A stretch of 64,000 bases of DNA. Origin: Ruegeria sp. SCSIO 43209 (GTDB taxonomy: Bacteria > Pseudomonadota > Alphaproteobacteria > Rhodobacterales > Rhodobacteraceae). A program made the translations under genes and the position numbers. The stretch is taken from positions 1,203,001-1,267,000 of the forward strand of contig NZ_CP065359.1 in NCBI RefSeq assembly GCF_019904295.1, given 5' to 3'. The notes under the pieces are model-generated. The model saw only the letters and a list, made by a program, of their open reading frames with translations, did no database searches and was not told the origin of the DNA. This document shows, one piece after another, positions 25,233 through 35,445 of the stretch. How positions within the stretch are numbered: position 1 is the first letter of the stretch; every line of letters starts with the position of its first letter.

Positions 25233-27956
25233 TTATTCCTCGGCTTCTTCGTCACCCTGGTCGGCGATCCAGGCCACACTGACGACTTCTTCGCCTTTAC
25301 CGGTGTTGAATACACGCACACCACCCGCGCTGCGGGAGCGGAACGAGATGCCCTCGACCGGCACCCGGATCGATTGGCCCTTCGAGGTAGCCAGCATGAT
25401 CTGATCGTCGATTTCTACGGGGAAGGAGGCAACCAGTTCGCCGCCGCGCATGGCTTTGTCCATGGCTGCAACGCCCATGCCACCGCGACCGCGGACAGGG
25501 TAGTCGTGACTGGAGCTCAGCTTGCCCGCGCCGCCCGACGTGATGGTCAAGATCAGGTTCTCGGCTGCCGACATCTCGGCATAGCGTTCCTGCGTGATAC
25601 TGCCAGGCGCGGCTTCGTCCTCGTCCGTTTCGCCGTCATCCGCAATGCCCGCGACTGCGCGGCGCATCTTGAGGTAGGCGGCGCGTTCGTCCGGGTCGGC
25701 CTCGAAATGGCGAATTACGGACATCGAGACGACACGGTCGCCATTGCTCAGCCTGATGCCGCGCACACCGGTAGATTCGCGCGAATTGAAAACGCGCACA
25801 TCAGTGGTCCGGAAGCGGATCGCACGGCCCGAATTGGTGACCAGCATCACGTCTTCATCTTCTGAACAGATGCGGGCGTTTACCAGTTCCACATCCTCGG
25901 GCAGTTTCATCGCGATCTTGCCATTGCGGCGAACGTTCGTGAAATCTGACAGACGATTGCGGCGGACATCACCTGCACTGGTGGCGAAGACGATTTGCAG
26001 GTTCTCCCACTCTTCATCCGGCACATCCACGGGCATGATCGCCGCGATCGAGACACCGGTCGGGATCGGAAGAATGTTGACGATCGCCTTACCCTTACCG
26101 GTCCGGCTGGATTGCGGCAGACGCCAGGTCTTGAGCTTGTAGACCATGCCTTCGGTGGTGAAGAACAGCAGTTGCGTATGCGTGTTCGCCACGAAGAGAT
26201 TGGTGACAACATCCTCTTCCTTGGTCTGCATACCCGACAGGCCTTTGCCGCCACGCTTTTGCGCCCGGAAATCGGCCAGCGGGGTGCGTTTGATGTAGCC
26301 GCCTGAGGTGACAGTCACGACCATATCTTCGCGTTCGATCAGGTCTTCGTCTTCCATATCACCGGACCAGTCAACGATCTCGGTGCGGCGGTCGACGGCG
26401 AACTGCTCGCGCACGCTGCGTAGCTCATCGGCGATGATGCCCATGATGCGCTCACGCGAAGACAGAATATCCAAGTATTCCTTGATCTTGTCGGCCAGTT
26501 CTTCCAGTTCGTCCGTGACTTCCTTGACACCTAGTTGGGTCAGACGCTGCAGCCGCAGTTCGAGAATGGCGCGGGCCTGTACCTCGGTCAGGTTATAGGT
26601 GCCGTCGTCATTCATCTTGGACAGCGGATCGTCGATCAGGCGTAGATAGCCTTCGATCTCGGATGCAGGCCAGCGGCGGGTCATCAGTTTCTCGCGCGCT
26701 TCAGCAGCGTCTGCCGACGAGCGGATCGTGGCAACCACTTCGTCAACATTCGAAACGGCCACGGCCAGACCACACAGAATGTGACTGCGCTCACGCGCCT
26801 TGCGCAAGTCATAGGCTGTGCGGCGGGCAACAACATCTTCGCGGAAGTCGATGAACGAGGTCAGGAAGCGGCGCAGGGTCAGCTGTTCAGGCCGACCACC
26901 GTTCAACGCCAGCATGTTGCAACCAAATGAGGTCTGCATCGGCGAGAAGCGGTAGAGCTGGTTCAGCACCACTTCGGGCGTTGCATCGCGTTTCAGTTCG
27001 ACCACGACACGCACACCATTGCGGTCGGATTCGTCCTGTACGTGGCTGACGCCTTCGATGCGTTTTTCACGCACGGCTTCGGCGATCTTTTCGATCATCG
27101 AGGCTTTGTTCACCTGATAGGGGATCTCGTCGACAACGATGGCGTAACGATCCTTGCGCAGCTCTTCTACGCGGGTCTTGGCGCGGATGATAACGCTGCC
27201 ACGGCCTTCAAGGTACGCTTTGCGCGCACCTGAGCGGCCCAGCATCACACCGCCGGTCGGGAAATCGGGGCCGGGCACATATTCGATCAGTTGTTCTGAT
27301 GTCAGATCCGGGTCGTCGATCAGCGCCAGCGTGGCATCGACCACTTCGCCTAAGTTATGCGGTGGGATGTTGGTTGCCATACCCACGGCAATACCACCGG
27401 CACCATTGACCAGCATGTTCGGGAAACGGGCGGGTAGGACGGTCGGCTCTTTGTCTTTGCCGTCATAGTTGTCCTGAAAATCGACGGTCTCTTTTTCGAT
27501 ATCGGCCAATAGGGACGCGGCGGGCTTGTCCATCCGTACTTCGGTGTAACGCATCGCCGCCGGGTTATCGCCGTCCATTGAGCCAAAGTTGCCCTGACCA
27601 TCAAGCAGCGGCAGCGACATCGAGAAATCCTGCGCCATCCGCACCAGCGCGTCATAGATCGCACTATCACCATGCGGGTGATACTTACCCATCACGTCGC
27701 CAACCGGACGGGCCGACTTACGATAGGACTTGTCATGAGTGTTCCCGGTCTCATGCATCGCGTAGAGAATACGCCGATGCACCGGTTTCAGCCCATCGCG
27801 CAGATCGGGGATCGCACGGCTGACAATGACCGACATCGCATAGTCCAGATAGGACGTGCGCATTTCGGATTCGATGGATACCGTCGGGCCGTCATAAACG
27901 GGGCGCTCGGGCGGGGTTTCGTCCATGTTTTCAGGGATTTCTGGCGTATCGCTCAC
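25233..27956 (-). CDS. gyrA: DNA gyrase subunit A
   Basis: Breaks and rejoins DNA in negative supercoiling. The 907 residues are somewhat longer than the E. coli protein's 875. The catalytic Tyr137 lies in [10 protein letters not shown]; the quinolone region [18 protein letters not shown] has Ser98 and Asp102, the wild-type residues equivalent to Ser83 and Asp87 of E. coli. The GyrA box QKRGGKG, at the start of the DNA-wrapping domain, confirms gyrase rather than ParC. The C-terminus ends in an acidic tail (DQGDEEAEE). Terminator 18 bp downstream. Confidence 0.98.
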   Translation of the reverse strand: MSDTPEIPENMDETPPERPVYDGPTVSIESEMRTSYLDYAMSVIVSRAIPDLRDGLKPVHRRILYAMHETGNTHDKSYRKSARPVGDVMGKYHPHGDSAIYDALVRMAQDFSMSLPLLDGQGNFGSMDGDNPAAMRYTEVRMDKPAASLLADIEKETVDFQDNYDGKDKEPTVLPARFPNMLVNGAGGIAVGMATNIPPHNLGEVVDATLALIDDPDLTSEQLIEYVPGPDFPTGGVMLGRSGARKAYLEGRGSVIIRAKTRVEELRKDRYAIVVDEIPYQVNKASMIEKIAEAVREKRIEGVSHVQDESDRNGVRVVVELKRDATPEVVLNQLYRFSPMQTSFGCNMLALNGGRPEQLTLRRFLTSFIDFREDVVARRTAYDLRKARERSHILCGLAVAVSNVDEVVATIRSSADAAEAREKLMTRRWPASEIEGYLRLIDDPLSKMNDDGTYNLTEVQARAILELRLQRLTQLGVKEVTDELEELADKIKEYLDILSSRERIMGIIADELRSVREQFAVDRRTEIVDWSGDMEDEDLIEREDMVVTVTSGGYIKRTPLADFRAQKRGGKGLSGMQTKEEDVVTNLFVANTHTQLLFFTTEGMVYKLKTWRLPQSSRTGKGKAIVNILPIPTGVSIAAIMPVDVPDEEWENLQIVFATSAGDVRRNRLSDFTNVRRNGKIAMKLPEDVELVNARICSEDEDVMLVTNSGRAIRFRTTDVRVFNSRESTGVRGIRLSNGDRVVSMSVIRHFEADPDERAAYLKMRRAVAGIADDGETDEDEAAPGSITQERYAEMSAAENLILTITSGGAGKLSSSHDYPVRGRGGMGVAAMDKAMRGGELVASFPVEIDDQIMLATSKGQSIRVPVEGISFRSRSAGGVRVFNTGKGEEVVSVAWIADQGDEEAEE

Positions 27957-28064
27957 GTAGGCTGCCCGTGTCTTGTTCTTGATCTATATCTTGTGGATAC
28001 ACTTTATCAGACCCGGCATATAAGGTGCAAGCAAGCAACCGTTCCCCGGCCAAATTAGGTCGGT

Positions 28065-28128
28065 AACACCTGAGTAACATGTTGTTATCTAAGTATTAGG
28101 ACAGTTCCGTGTTACTCTGACTAGACCT
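28065..28128. promoter_or_regulatory. Inverted repeat upstream of usg
   Basis: GAGTAACA (about 28072-28079) and TGTTACTC (about 28110-28117) form an inverted repeat with about 30 bp between, within the 194-bp gap between divergent gyrA and usg. It could be an operator or a leader hairpin for usg; no clear promoter boxes were found. Confidence 0.3.
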
Positions 28129-28150
28129 TGTAACAAATTTGGAGGTCTGC

Positions 28151-28420
28151 ATGGCGCAAAGTGAAACTGAACTCATGCTTAAGGGGTACGGGCTGACCAC
28201 GGCGGAATTTTTCTACCACATGCCCGACTATATTCACGTACTGAACACGTTTATTTGGCAGGATTACGACCTTGCTCCGGACCATCCGAAGCTGTTCGAA
28301 TTCGTAGAATTCTGGCAGAAAGAGATTGAAGGTCCGCTGCACTCGGTCAGGTTCACGCACCGTAAAATGATCGCGCCGGGGGAATGGCGCAACATGGTGG
28401 GTGAGTTTCGGGTAAATTAG
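28151..28420 (+). CDS. usg: Usg family small protein
   Basis: An 89-residue soluble protein of the alphaproteobacterial Usg family. The family hallmark runs ETELMLKGYGLTTAEFFYHM, FIWQDYDLAPDHPKLFEFVEFW, then EIEGPLHSVRFTH. Older literature suggests a link to tryptophan biosynthesis, from usg lying near trpF in some species; here it is alone. The start at ATG 28151 follows a clear GGAGGT. Function remains unproven. Its stop is 3 bp from the stop of the convergent radical SAM gene. Confidence 0.88.
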   Translation: MAQSETELMLKGYGLTTAEFFYHMPDYIHVLNTFIWQDYDLAPDHPKLFEFVEFWQKEIEGPLHSVRFTHRKMIAPGEWRNMVGEFRVN

Positions 28421-28423
28421 CCC

Positions 28424-29377
28424 TCAGGCCGAACAGCTCGCGCCGCCCAATACACAGAATTTGGCGCAATGCGGGTGGTTCAGATGCACGTCGGCCTCGG
28501 CCTCTTTAAGGGTTTCGCCCAATTCAAACTCCGGCGAATAAGGCAGCAGCGTACAGGCCAGCACCACCGGACGCTCGGCGCCTTTGCGTTTGACGACCAT
28601 ACGCGAGCTGGCGCACATCACCGCATCAGGGGCTTTGTCCAGGATGCCCCAGCAAGCGGTTGTGATTTCAGGAACTTCAACTGTTTCGTCCATCTCGGGA
28701 AACAAAACTGTTTGGCCCGGATTTTGCGCATCGATGTCAAAGCCGTGCTTGGCAAAGAATGCTGCATACCCCGCGCGGCTTTCAGCGTCGCTATCCCCCC
28801 AGACTGAGCGCCCGGCAATTGCCATCCTAAAGCCGTTGTCCCGCAACCACTCCATCCCCGTCAGAGTTTTGGCAAAACTGCCTTTGCCGCGTTCTTCGTC
28901 ATGCAGATCGGGGCGGTAGTGGTCGACGGAGACACGCAGCGTCAGTTTTTCTGCGTAGTCGCGCTGTAATTCCAGCAAACCCTCGCGCATTTTGCGGCGC
29001 ATCATCGGCCGCATTGCATTGGTCAGGATCAAAACTTCGTACCCGCGCTCTAGCGCAACGCGCGTCATCTCGATCATCTCGGGGTTCATGAAGGGCTCAC
29101 CACCTGTAAAGCCTATCTCGCGGATCGGCCATTGGCGCTGTTCGATCTGATCCAGATAGTCGCGGACTTCGTCGGCGGTGATGTAAACCAGAGCATCGTT
29201 GGTTGGGCTGCTGGCGATATAACAGTTTACGCACTCGATGTTGCACAGCGTTCCGGTGTTGAACCAAAGGGTTTCGGGATGAGTCAGCGCGACGGACGCG
29301 CGCGTTTGCCCGTCTGCTGTCACTAAACTGTTCTGAAACTTCCCGATATTCGCAGCCTGTTGGGCGTTGTCTTTCAT
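28424..29377 (-). CDS. Radical SAM protein of unknown function
   Basis: 317 residues. The [4Fe-4S]/SAM cluster motif is CxxxCxxC at Cys45, Cys49 and Cys52 (CNIECVNCY), with GFTGGEPFMNPE as the SAM-binding GGE motif about 40 residues later. The C-terminal tail, HPHCAKFCVLGGASCSA, holds three further cysteines that could bind a second cluster, as in SPASM-like proteins, though it is shorter. It could be a peptide- or cofactor-modifying enzyme; no precursor peptide gene was found nearby apart from the convergent usg gene. Confidence 0.85.
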   Translation of the reverse strand: MKDNAQQAANIGKFQNSLVTADGQTRASVALTHPETLWFNTGTLCNIECVNCYIASSPTNDALVYITADEVRDYLDQIEQRQWPIREIGFTGGEPFMNPEMIEMTRVALERGYEVLILTNAMRPMMRRKMREGLLELQRDYAEKLTLRVSVDHYRPDLHDEERGKGSFAKTLTGMEWLRDNGFRMAIAGRSVWGDSDAESRAGYAAFFAKHGFDIDAQNPGQTVLFPEMDETVEVPEITTACWGILDKAPDAVMCASSRMVVKRKGAERPVVLACTLLPYSPEFELGETLKEAEADVHLNHPHCAKFCVLGGASCSA

Positions 29378-29540
29378 TCCGGCATCCGGTTCTGTGCTTG
29401 TGCCAAACCGACTTAACCGTTTGTGCCGGTTTAGTTAAGAGTATCTACCCCTCGCTGACAGAGTTTTGATGTGGGAAGAAAGTTGCTGATTGGTTGCGCT
29501 AACATTGGACATGCCCCAAGCGGCAAGGTAAGGAAAAGCC

Positions 29541-30995
29541 ATGGTTTCTCGTGTCATACCTGTTGACCCATTTGATCTGGTCATATTCGGCGGAACCGGC
29601 GATCTGGCACAGCGCAAGATCGTTCCGGCCCTGTTTCGGCGTTACTGCGCCGGGCAGTGGCCCGAGGCCACCCGGATCATCGGCGCAGCGCGGGGCGCTC
29701 TGAGCGTTGATGGCTTTCGCGAGATGGTGGCCGAATCGTTGCGGCAGCACGCACCGAAGCGGGCAAATGATCAGGAGGCTGTGAACGGTTTTCTGCAGCG
29801 TGTGGAGTATGTCCCGCTTGACGCATTGTCCGAAGATGGTTGGGCCCAGTTGGCCGAAATGCTGAATGCGGATCGTATCAGGGCCTTCTATTTCTCGGTA
29901 GGCCCCCGATTGTTTGGCCCGCTGGCCGAACAGATCAGGGCGCACAATCTGGCCACCCCGCAAACCCGTATCGTCGTCGAAAAGCCTTTTGGGCACGATC
30001 TGGAAAGTGCTCGCGCGTTGAATGCGACACTGGCGGCGCATTTTGACGAAGGGCAAATCTATCGGATCGATCATTATCTGGGTAAGGAAACCGTTCAGAA
30101 TCTTATGGCCGTTCGGTTCGGCAACATGCTGTTCGAACCGCTTTGGAACAGCCAGTATGTCGATCACATTCAGATCACTGTGGCCGAGACCGTCGGCATT
30201 GACGGTCGTGAAGAGTATTACGAGCGCGCTGGCGCCATGCGCGACATGATGCAGAACCATCTGATGCAGCTTTTGTGTCTGATCGCGATGGAACCACCCG
30301 CAAAATTTGATCCGGACGCGGTGCGCGATGAGAAACTCAAGGTCATACGCGCGTTGGATTCGGTTGAGCCGCACCATATCGTGCGAGGTCAGTTTGCAGG
30401 CGGTGCCGATGGCCGAGGGTATCGTCAAGTTGTCGGCAATCAAAGGTCGACGACGGAAAGCTACATCGCATTGCGCGCACATATCAGCAATTGGCGTTGG
30501 GCGGGCACACCGTTCTATCTGCGCACGGGCAAAGAGCTGGTGGCGCGGTCCTCGGTCATCAATGTGATGTTCAAGGATGCTCCGCATTCGATTTTTGGCG
30601 AAGAGGCCGGGCGTCATGCGAATGCCCTGTCGATCCGGTTGCAGCCCAATGAAGGCATCACTTTGAAAGTGACAATTAAAGAGCCGGGGCAGGGAGGCAT
30701 GCGTCTGGTTGACGTTCCGCTGGACATGAGCTTTGCCGAAGCGCTTGGGCCTGAAAACCAGGACCCACCCGACGCTTATGAGCGGCTGGTGATGGATGTC
30801 ATTCGCGGCAACCAAACCCTGTTCATGCGCGGCGATGAGGTAGAAGCCGCATGGGCCTGGACCGATCCGATTATCGCGGGCTGGGAGGCGCGTGGTGATG
30901 TTCCCAAACCCTATGAAAACGGCAGCACCGGCCCGGGCGACGCTGAGTTGCTGATGAAACGAGACCACCGCCGCTGGCAAGGAATAAATCCATGA
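29541..30995 (+). CDS. zwf: Glucose-6-phosphate 1-dehydrogenase
   Basis: Oxidises glucose 6-phosphate to 6-phosphogluconolactone with NAD(P)+. At 484 residues it is full length. The nucleotide loop FGGTGDLAQRK lies at 16-26 and the substrate/catalytic block YRIDHYLGKE at about 173-182. An AAGGA precedes the ATG. First gene of zwf-pgl-pgi; the pgl start overlaps its stop (ATGA). Together they feed the Entner-Doudoroff route, the main glycolytic path in roseobacters. Confidence 0.96.
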   Translation: MVSRVIPVDPFDLVIFGGTGDLAQRKIVPALFRRYCAGQWPEATRIIGAARGALSVDGFREMVAESLRQHAPKRANDQEAVNGFLQRVEYVPLDALSEDGWAQLAEMLNADRIRAFYFSVGPRLFGPLAEQIRAHNLATPQTRIVVEKPFGHDLESARALNATLAAHFDEGQIYRIDHYLGKETVQNLMAVRFGNMLFEPLWNSQYVDHIQITVAETVGIDGREEYYERAGAMRDMMQNHLMQLLCLIAMEPPAKFDPDAVRDEKLKVIRALDSVEPHHIVRGQFAGGADGRGYRQVVGNQRSTTESYIALRAHISNWRWAGTPFYLRTGKELVARSSVINVMFKDAPHSIFGEEAGRHANALSIRLQPNEGITLKVTIKEPGQGGMRLVDVPLDMSFAEALGPENQDPPDAYERLVMDVIRGNQTLFMRGDEVEAAWAWTDPIIAGWEARGDVPKPYENGSTGPGDAELLMKRDHRRWQGINP

Positions 30996-31663
30996 ATATC
31001 AAAGAATATGCCGATCGCGACATGCTGGCGATTGATGTCGCGAATGCATTGGCCGGAGACCTTGAGGCCGCATTGCTACATCATGATACTGTCTCGTTGG
31101 CCGTTCCGGGCGGAACCACACCGGGGCCGATCTTTGATGGATTGTGCGCTGCGGATCTGGAATGGGATCGTGTGCACATACTGCCGACCGATGAAAGATG
31201 CGTGCCGGGTGATCACGAGCGTTCGAACGAGAGGTTGATCCGGGAACGGTTGCTGACCAGTCGCGCATCCATTGCACAATACATGCCGCTCTATGTTGCG
31301 GAACATGAGCCTGAGGCGGTTTTGCCCGAGATCGAAAGCCTGATTAACCCGCATCTGCCGCTATCGGTTCTGGTGCTAGGTATGGGTGAGGACATGCATA
31401 CCGCCTCGCTCTTTCCGGGGATGCAGGGCTTGTCTGCTGCTCTGAACAACAACGCCCCGACACTGGCGGTAGCGCGGACCGACGTGCAGCCCGAAGCGCG
31501 TATCACGCTGACGGGTCCGGTTCTGGACGGCGCTTTGTCCAAGCATCTCGTCATATTCGGAGAAACTAAACGGAATGTCCTGGATCGTGCCATGTCACTG
31601 CCACCCGAGGAAGCTCCGATCGCGGCCGTGCTCAGCGGCATGACCGTACATTGGGCGGAGTAA
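30992..31663 (+). CDS. pgl: 6-phosphogluconolactonase
   Basis: Hydrolyses 6-phosphogluconolactone to 6-phosphogluconate. The 223 residues show the DevB/Pgl blocks [39 protein letters not shown] and [17 protein letters not shown]. Translationally coupled to zwf by a 4-bp overlap; the pgi ATG follows 3 bp after its stop. Confidence 0.95.
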   Translation: MNIKEYADRDMLAIDVANALAGDLEAALLHHDTVSLAVPGGTTPGPIFDGLCAADLEWDRVHILPTDERCVPGDHERSNERLIRERLLTSRASIAQYMPLYVAEHEPEAVLPEIESLINPHLPLSVLVLGMGEDMHTASLFPGMQGLSAALNNNAPTLAVARTDVQPEARITLTGPVLDGALSKHLVIFGETKRNVLDRAMSLPPEEAPIAAVLSGMTVHWAE

Positions 31664-31668
31664 TCACG

Positions 31669-33279
31669 ATGCAGCTGGATCAATTGAACTCACTCGCAGC
31701 CACACAGACGGGCCGTCGGATACTCGATCTGTTTGACGCCGATCCAAACCGGGCGCAGGGTTTCTCGGCTTTGACCGGAGATCTGCTGTTTGACTATTCG
31801 AAGACACAAATCGACGAAGATATCCGCACGGCACTGATCCAGCTTTGCGATCAAGTCGAATTGGCAGAGCGTCGGGCCGCGATGTTCTCCGGTGAAAAGA
31901 TCAACGAAACCGAAGGCCGGGCTGTATTGCATACCGCGCTACGCAATCTCGACGGAGGCCCGGTCGAGGTCGATGGTCAGGATGTAATGCCGGACGTACT
32001 GGGCACTTTACAGCGAATGCGCGTCTTTGCCGAAGAAGTGCGTGGCGGGGCGATCAAAGGGGCAGGGGGCAGCTTTACGGATGTGGTCAACATTGGCATC
32101 GGTGGCTCGGACCTTGGGCCGGTGATGGCGACGCATGCCTTGGCACCTTATCACGACGGGCCAAGGCTGCATTATGTCTCCAACGTGGATGGTGCGCATA
32201 TTGCGGATACGCTGCGCCCGCTTGATCCGACACGGACTCTGGTGATTGTCGCTTCGAAGACCTTTACGACCATCGAGACGATGACCAATGCACGCACGGC
32301 GCGGGCTTGGATGGTCGATGGTGGTGGTGATCCGGCGCGGCAATTCGCAGCGGTCTCCAGCGCTGTTGACAAGACTCAGGCCTTCGGGATTCCCGAGTCG
32401 CGGGTGTTTGGCTTCGCGGATTGGGTCGGCGGGCGGTACTCGGTCTGGGGGCCGGTCGGACTGCCGGTAATGATCGCCGTTGGCTCGAACGCGTTTGACG
32501 CGTTTCTACGCGGCGGTCAGGCGATGGATCTGCACTTTCAATCCGCCGAATGGGCAGAAAACCTGCCAGTTATGCTGGCGCTTGTGGGGGTCTGGCATCG
32601 TCAGGTGCTTGGGCATGCCAGCCGCGCAGTTCTGCCATATGATCAGCGTCTGCTGCGCCTGCCTGCCTATTTCCAACAGCTTGAGATGGAATCGAACGGC
32701 AAATCCGTCGCGATGGATGGCAGCGCGCTGACCATGCCTTCAGGTCCGGTTGTCTGGGGCGAACCCGGCACAAATGGGCAGCATGCATTTTATCAGTTGA
32801 TCCATCAGGGCACCGATGTGATCCCCTGCGAATTCATGGTGGCGGCAAACGGGCATGAGCCGGAACTGGCCCATCATCATCGCCTTCTATTGGCCAATTG
32901 CTTGGCCCAGTCCGAAGCGCTAATGCGGGGTCGGTCGCTGGATGTTGCACGCGCACGCATGGCCGAAAAGGGCCTGACAGGCGACGAGTTGGAGCGTCAG
33001 GCACGCCATCGTGTGTTTTCGGGCGACCGCCCGTCAACCACGCTGATCTATCCGCAGCTTACCCCGTTTGTGCTGGGTCAAATCATTGCGCTTTATGAAC
33101 ACCGTGTGTTTGTCGAAGGCGTGCTGCTTGGAATCAACTCGTTCGATCAGTGGGGTGTTGAGCTGGGCAAGGAACTGGCAACGTCTCTGGGACCGATCGT
33201 GGACGGTGAGGTCAACGCCGATGGCAAAGATGGCTCGACCTCGGCGCTGGTTGGATACGCATTGCGACATCGCGGTTGA
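31669..33279 (+). CDS. pgi: Glucose-6-phosphate isomerase
   Basis: Interconverts glucose 6-phosphate and fructose 6-phosphate, which lets fructose-derived sugar enter through zwf. 536 residues from ATG 31669 (GGAG 8 nt upstream); the TTG at 31651 inside pgl is less likely. Signatures: [26 protein letters not shown] and the C-terminal [13 protein letters not shown]. Last gene of the zwf-pgl-pgi unit. Confidence 0.96.
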   Translation: MQLDQLNSLAATQTGRRILDLFDADPNRAQGFSALTGDLLFDYSKTQIDEDIRTALIQLCDQVELAERRAAMFSGEKINETEGRAVLHTALRNLDGGPVEVDGQDVMPDVLGTLQRMRVFAEEVRGGAIKGAGGSFTDVVNIGIGGSDLGPVMATHALAPYHDGPRLHYVSNVDGAHIADTLRPLDPTRTLVIVASKTFTTIETMTNARTARAWMVDGGGDPARQFAAVSSAVDKTQAFGIPESRVFGFADWVGGRYSVWGPVGLPVMIAVGSNAFDAFLRGGQAMDLHFQSAEWAENLPVMLALVGVWHRQVLGHASRAVLPYDQRLLRLPAYFQQLEMESNGKSVAMDGSALTMPSGPVVWGEPGTNGQHAFYQLIHQGTDVIPCEFMVAANGHEPELAHHHRLLLANCLAQSEALMRGRSLDVARARMAEKGLTGDELERQARHRVFSGDRPSTTLIYPQLTPFVLGQIIALYEHRVFVEGVLLGINSFDQWGVELGKELATSLGPIVDGEVNADGKDGSTSALVGYALRHRG

Positions 33280-33385
33280 CGCGGCACCCTGCCGCACTCT
33301 CTTATTGTCAGACAATTGAATTCTTGGCAGGGTTGTTGCCAAGACATAACGGCGCGGCCAAGCGCTGACGATGGGAGGAATGTCC

Positions 33386-35005
33386 ATGCTGGGACAGATG
33401 ATGACGCAGCCTTTGCTGATTTCGTCGCTGATTGAACATGCTGAACGTTATCACGGGCAGACCGAGATCATCTCGGTCGAAACCGACGGAACCGTGACCG
33501 AGACCAACTGGTCCGGGATCGCGCAGAACGCCCGACGGATGGCTTCGGCGTTAGAGAAACTGGGGCTGCAACCGCAGGATCGCGTGGGCACGCTGGCCTG
33601 GAATAACCGCCGCCACCTTGAGATCTACTATGCGGTGTCCGGCGCGGGCTTTGTCTGCCACACGATCAACCCGCGTCTGTTTCCCGAACAACTAACCTAT
33701 ATCATCAACCACGCGCAGGACCGTGTCCTGTTCTTCGATGCGACTTTCCTGCCATTGGTCGCCGCGCTGCAAGAGCATCTGACCGAGGTGCAGTACTATG
33801 TGCTGATGGGTGCGCGGGACGAGGCTGCGCTGTCTCAGGTGCCGGGGTTGGTTTTTTATGACGAGCTCATTGAAACCGGTGATACAGACTACGCGTGGCC
33901 CAGCTTTGATGAAAACACTGCCTCCAGCCTCTGTTATACTTCGGGTACCACTGGGAACCCCAAAGGCGTTCTCTATTCCCACCGCTCTACAGTTCTGCAT
34001 AGCTTCGCGTCGAACACGCGCGACGTAATCGGCTATTCCGCCATGGATGTGGTGATGCCGGTGGTGCCAATGTTCCACGTCAACGCTTGGGGCTCGCCCT
34101 ATGCCAGCGCTATGTCTGGTTCGCGAATGGTGATGCCGGGGCCGGGATTGCATGGCGAGGCATTGGTCAATCTGATCGACACATATGGCGTCACGCTGGC
34201 GATGGGCGTACCGACCATTTGGCAAGGTCTGCTGGCCCATGCCGCGACATGCGGGACCAAGTTGAAAAGCCTCAATCGTACTGTAATCGGTGGTGCGGCA
34301 TGCCCGCCCTCAATGATTGAAACGTTCCGCGAAACCTATGGCGTCGATACCGTCCACGCCTGGGGCATGAGCGAAATGAGCCCGCTGGGCACGACGAATT
34401 ATCCGATGGCCAAACATCTGGACATGCCCATGGAAGCACAGCACAAGCTGCGCGAAAACCAAGGCCGCCCGCCCTTTGGGGTTGAACTAAAAATAGTCGA
34501 TGATGATGGCAGAGATCTTCCCCATGACGGTGAAACGCAGGGCGATCTGATGGTGCGCGGCCATTGGGTTCTGGACAGTTATTTCCACATGCAGGACGAG
34601 GACTTGTTGCAAGATGGCTGGTTCGCGACTGGCGACGTTGCAACACTGGACCCAGATGGGTTCATGACCATCCGCGACCGGTCGAAAGATATCATCAAAT
34701 CGGGGGGTGAATGGATCAGCTCTGTCGAGTTGGAGAATATCGCCGTCGCACACCCTCAACTCGCGACGGCTGCCGTTGTGGGTGTGCCGCATCCGAAATG
34801 GGACGAACGCCCGCTCTTGGTAGCAGTGAAGGCCGAGGGCGAAGAACCGACCGAGCAGGATTTGTTGGCATTCTTCGACGGCAAAATCGCAAAATGGCAG
34901 GTACCCGACAAGGTCGTGTTCGTTGATGCCTTGCCCCTTAACGCGACCGGAAAGGTCCTGAAACGCACGTTGCGCTCGGATTTCAGTGATGCGCTGATGG
35001 GATAA
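33386..35005 (+). CDS. Acyl-CoA ligase, DmdB-like (3-methylmercaptopropionyl-CoA ligase family)
   Basis: Adenylates a short or medium carboxylate and makes the CoA thioester. 539 residues from ATG 33386, five bases after GGGAGGAA. Motifs: P-loop [15 protein letters not shown] (about 187-201), A5 [30 protein letters not shown] and catalytic Lys in NATGKVLKR. The N-terminus [20 protein letters not shown] closely matches my recollection of Ruegeria DmdB, the second enzyme of DMSP demethylation; DmdA, DmdC and DmdD are not in the window. A general fatty acid-CoA ligase is the alternative. Confidence 0.85.
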   Translation: MLGQMMTQPLLISSLIEHAERYHGQTEIISVETDGTVTETNWSGIAQNARRMASALEKLGLQPQDRVGTLAWNNRRHLEIYYAVSGAGFVCHTINPRLFPEQLTYIINHAQDRVLFFDATFLPLVAALQEHLTEVQYYVLMGARDEAALSQVPGLVFYDELIETGDTDYAWPSFDENTASSLCYTSGTTGNPKGVLYSHRSTVLHSFASNTRDVIGYSAMDVVMPVVPMFHVNAWGSPYASAMSGSRMVMPGPGLHGEALVNLIDTYGVTLAMGVPTIWQGLLAHAATCGTKLKSLNRTVIGGAACPPSMIETFRETYGVDTVHAWGMSEMSPLGTTNYPMAKHLDMPMEAQHKLRENQGRPPFGVELKIVDDDGRDLPHDGETQGDLMVRGHWVLDSYFHMQDEDLLQDGWFATGDVATLDPDGFMTIRDRSKDIIKSGGEWISSVELENIAVAHPQLATAAVVGVPHPKWDERPLLVAVKAEGEEPTEQDLLAFFDGKIAKWQVPDKVVFVDALPLNATGKVLKRTLRSDFSDALMG

Positions 35006-35023
35006 GTGCCAGTCTGGGAAGAA

Positions 35024-35098
35024 TGGCTCCGGCGGTAGGGATCGAACCTACGACCAATTGATTAACAGTCAACTGCTCTACCGCTGAGCTACGCCGGA
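35024..35098 (-). tRNA. tRNA-Asn (anticodon GTT), copy 1
   Basis: A 75-nt cloverleaf including an encoded CCA. On the minus strand: acceptor TCCGGCG / CGCCGGA, D arm TAGCTCAGCGGTAGAGC, anticodon arm TTGACTGTTAATCAA with GTT, T arm GTAGGTTCGATCCCTAC. Identical to the copy at 41987-42061. Confidence 0.97.
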
Positions 35099-35110
35099 AC
35101 TGAGGGGCGT
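35024..35110. repeat. 87-bp direct repeat, left copy
   Basis: The tRNA-Asn gene plus 12 bp of its 5' flank (ACTGAGGGGCGT) is repeated base for base, in the same orientation, at 41987-42073. The match ends abruptly on both sides. The two copies bound the frc sugar-transport module. Confidence 0.95.
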
Positions 35111-35445
35111 GTATCAACAGGTAAAGTGGAGGTCCAGATGCAAAAACGTTTTTTTGTGGGTGAAGTGCACGGCCTCTCATCTAATTCGGAGGCGACTCAG
35201 TGTGGACCTTCCCTAATAGCGTAGCCAACGGCCTATTTGAGCCCGCTTCGACCAATGCTGCGCGATGCTCCAATGACATCAATGCGCAGGAAGCCGACGT
35301 CGGCCGCTTTCGAGGCGGCCTAAAGCAGTGCACTGTTACCCAATTGGATGGCTACCTGCAGTTGAGTCAGAGCGGCCGTTCTAAGGCCCCCAAATTGAGT
35401 AGGAGCGGTTCTTACTTGATTAAGACTGCCCCCTATGAGTTTCGA
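35111..35445. other. Gene-poor left end of the island
   Basis: 335 bp without a convincing gene. Two similar segments, GAGCGGCCGTTCT (about 35370) and GAGCGGTTCTTAC (about 35402), and a GGCCGCTTTCGAGGCGGCC palindrome-like stretch near 35301 look like decayed intergenic repeats. No promoter or RNA gene identified. Confidence 0.5.

Noticed and set aside
25744..26598. Short plus-strand Arg/Ser-rich frames inside gyrA
   Set aside because: Antisense shadows of a 907-codon essential gene; composition follows the codon pattern of gyrA.
29499..30980. A long 493-residue open frame opposite zwf
   Set aside because: It is the antisense frame of a clear glucose-6-phosphate dehydrogenase gene, with no family pattern and no ribosome-binding site.
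35111..35445. Searched for an integrase or transposase at the left end of the frc island
   Set aside because: No frame longer than about 90 codons and no recognisable catalytic motif; recorded as gene-poor instead.
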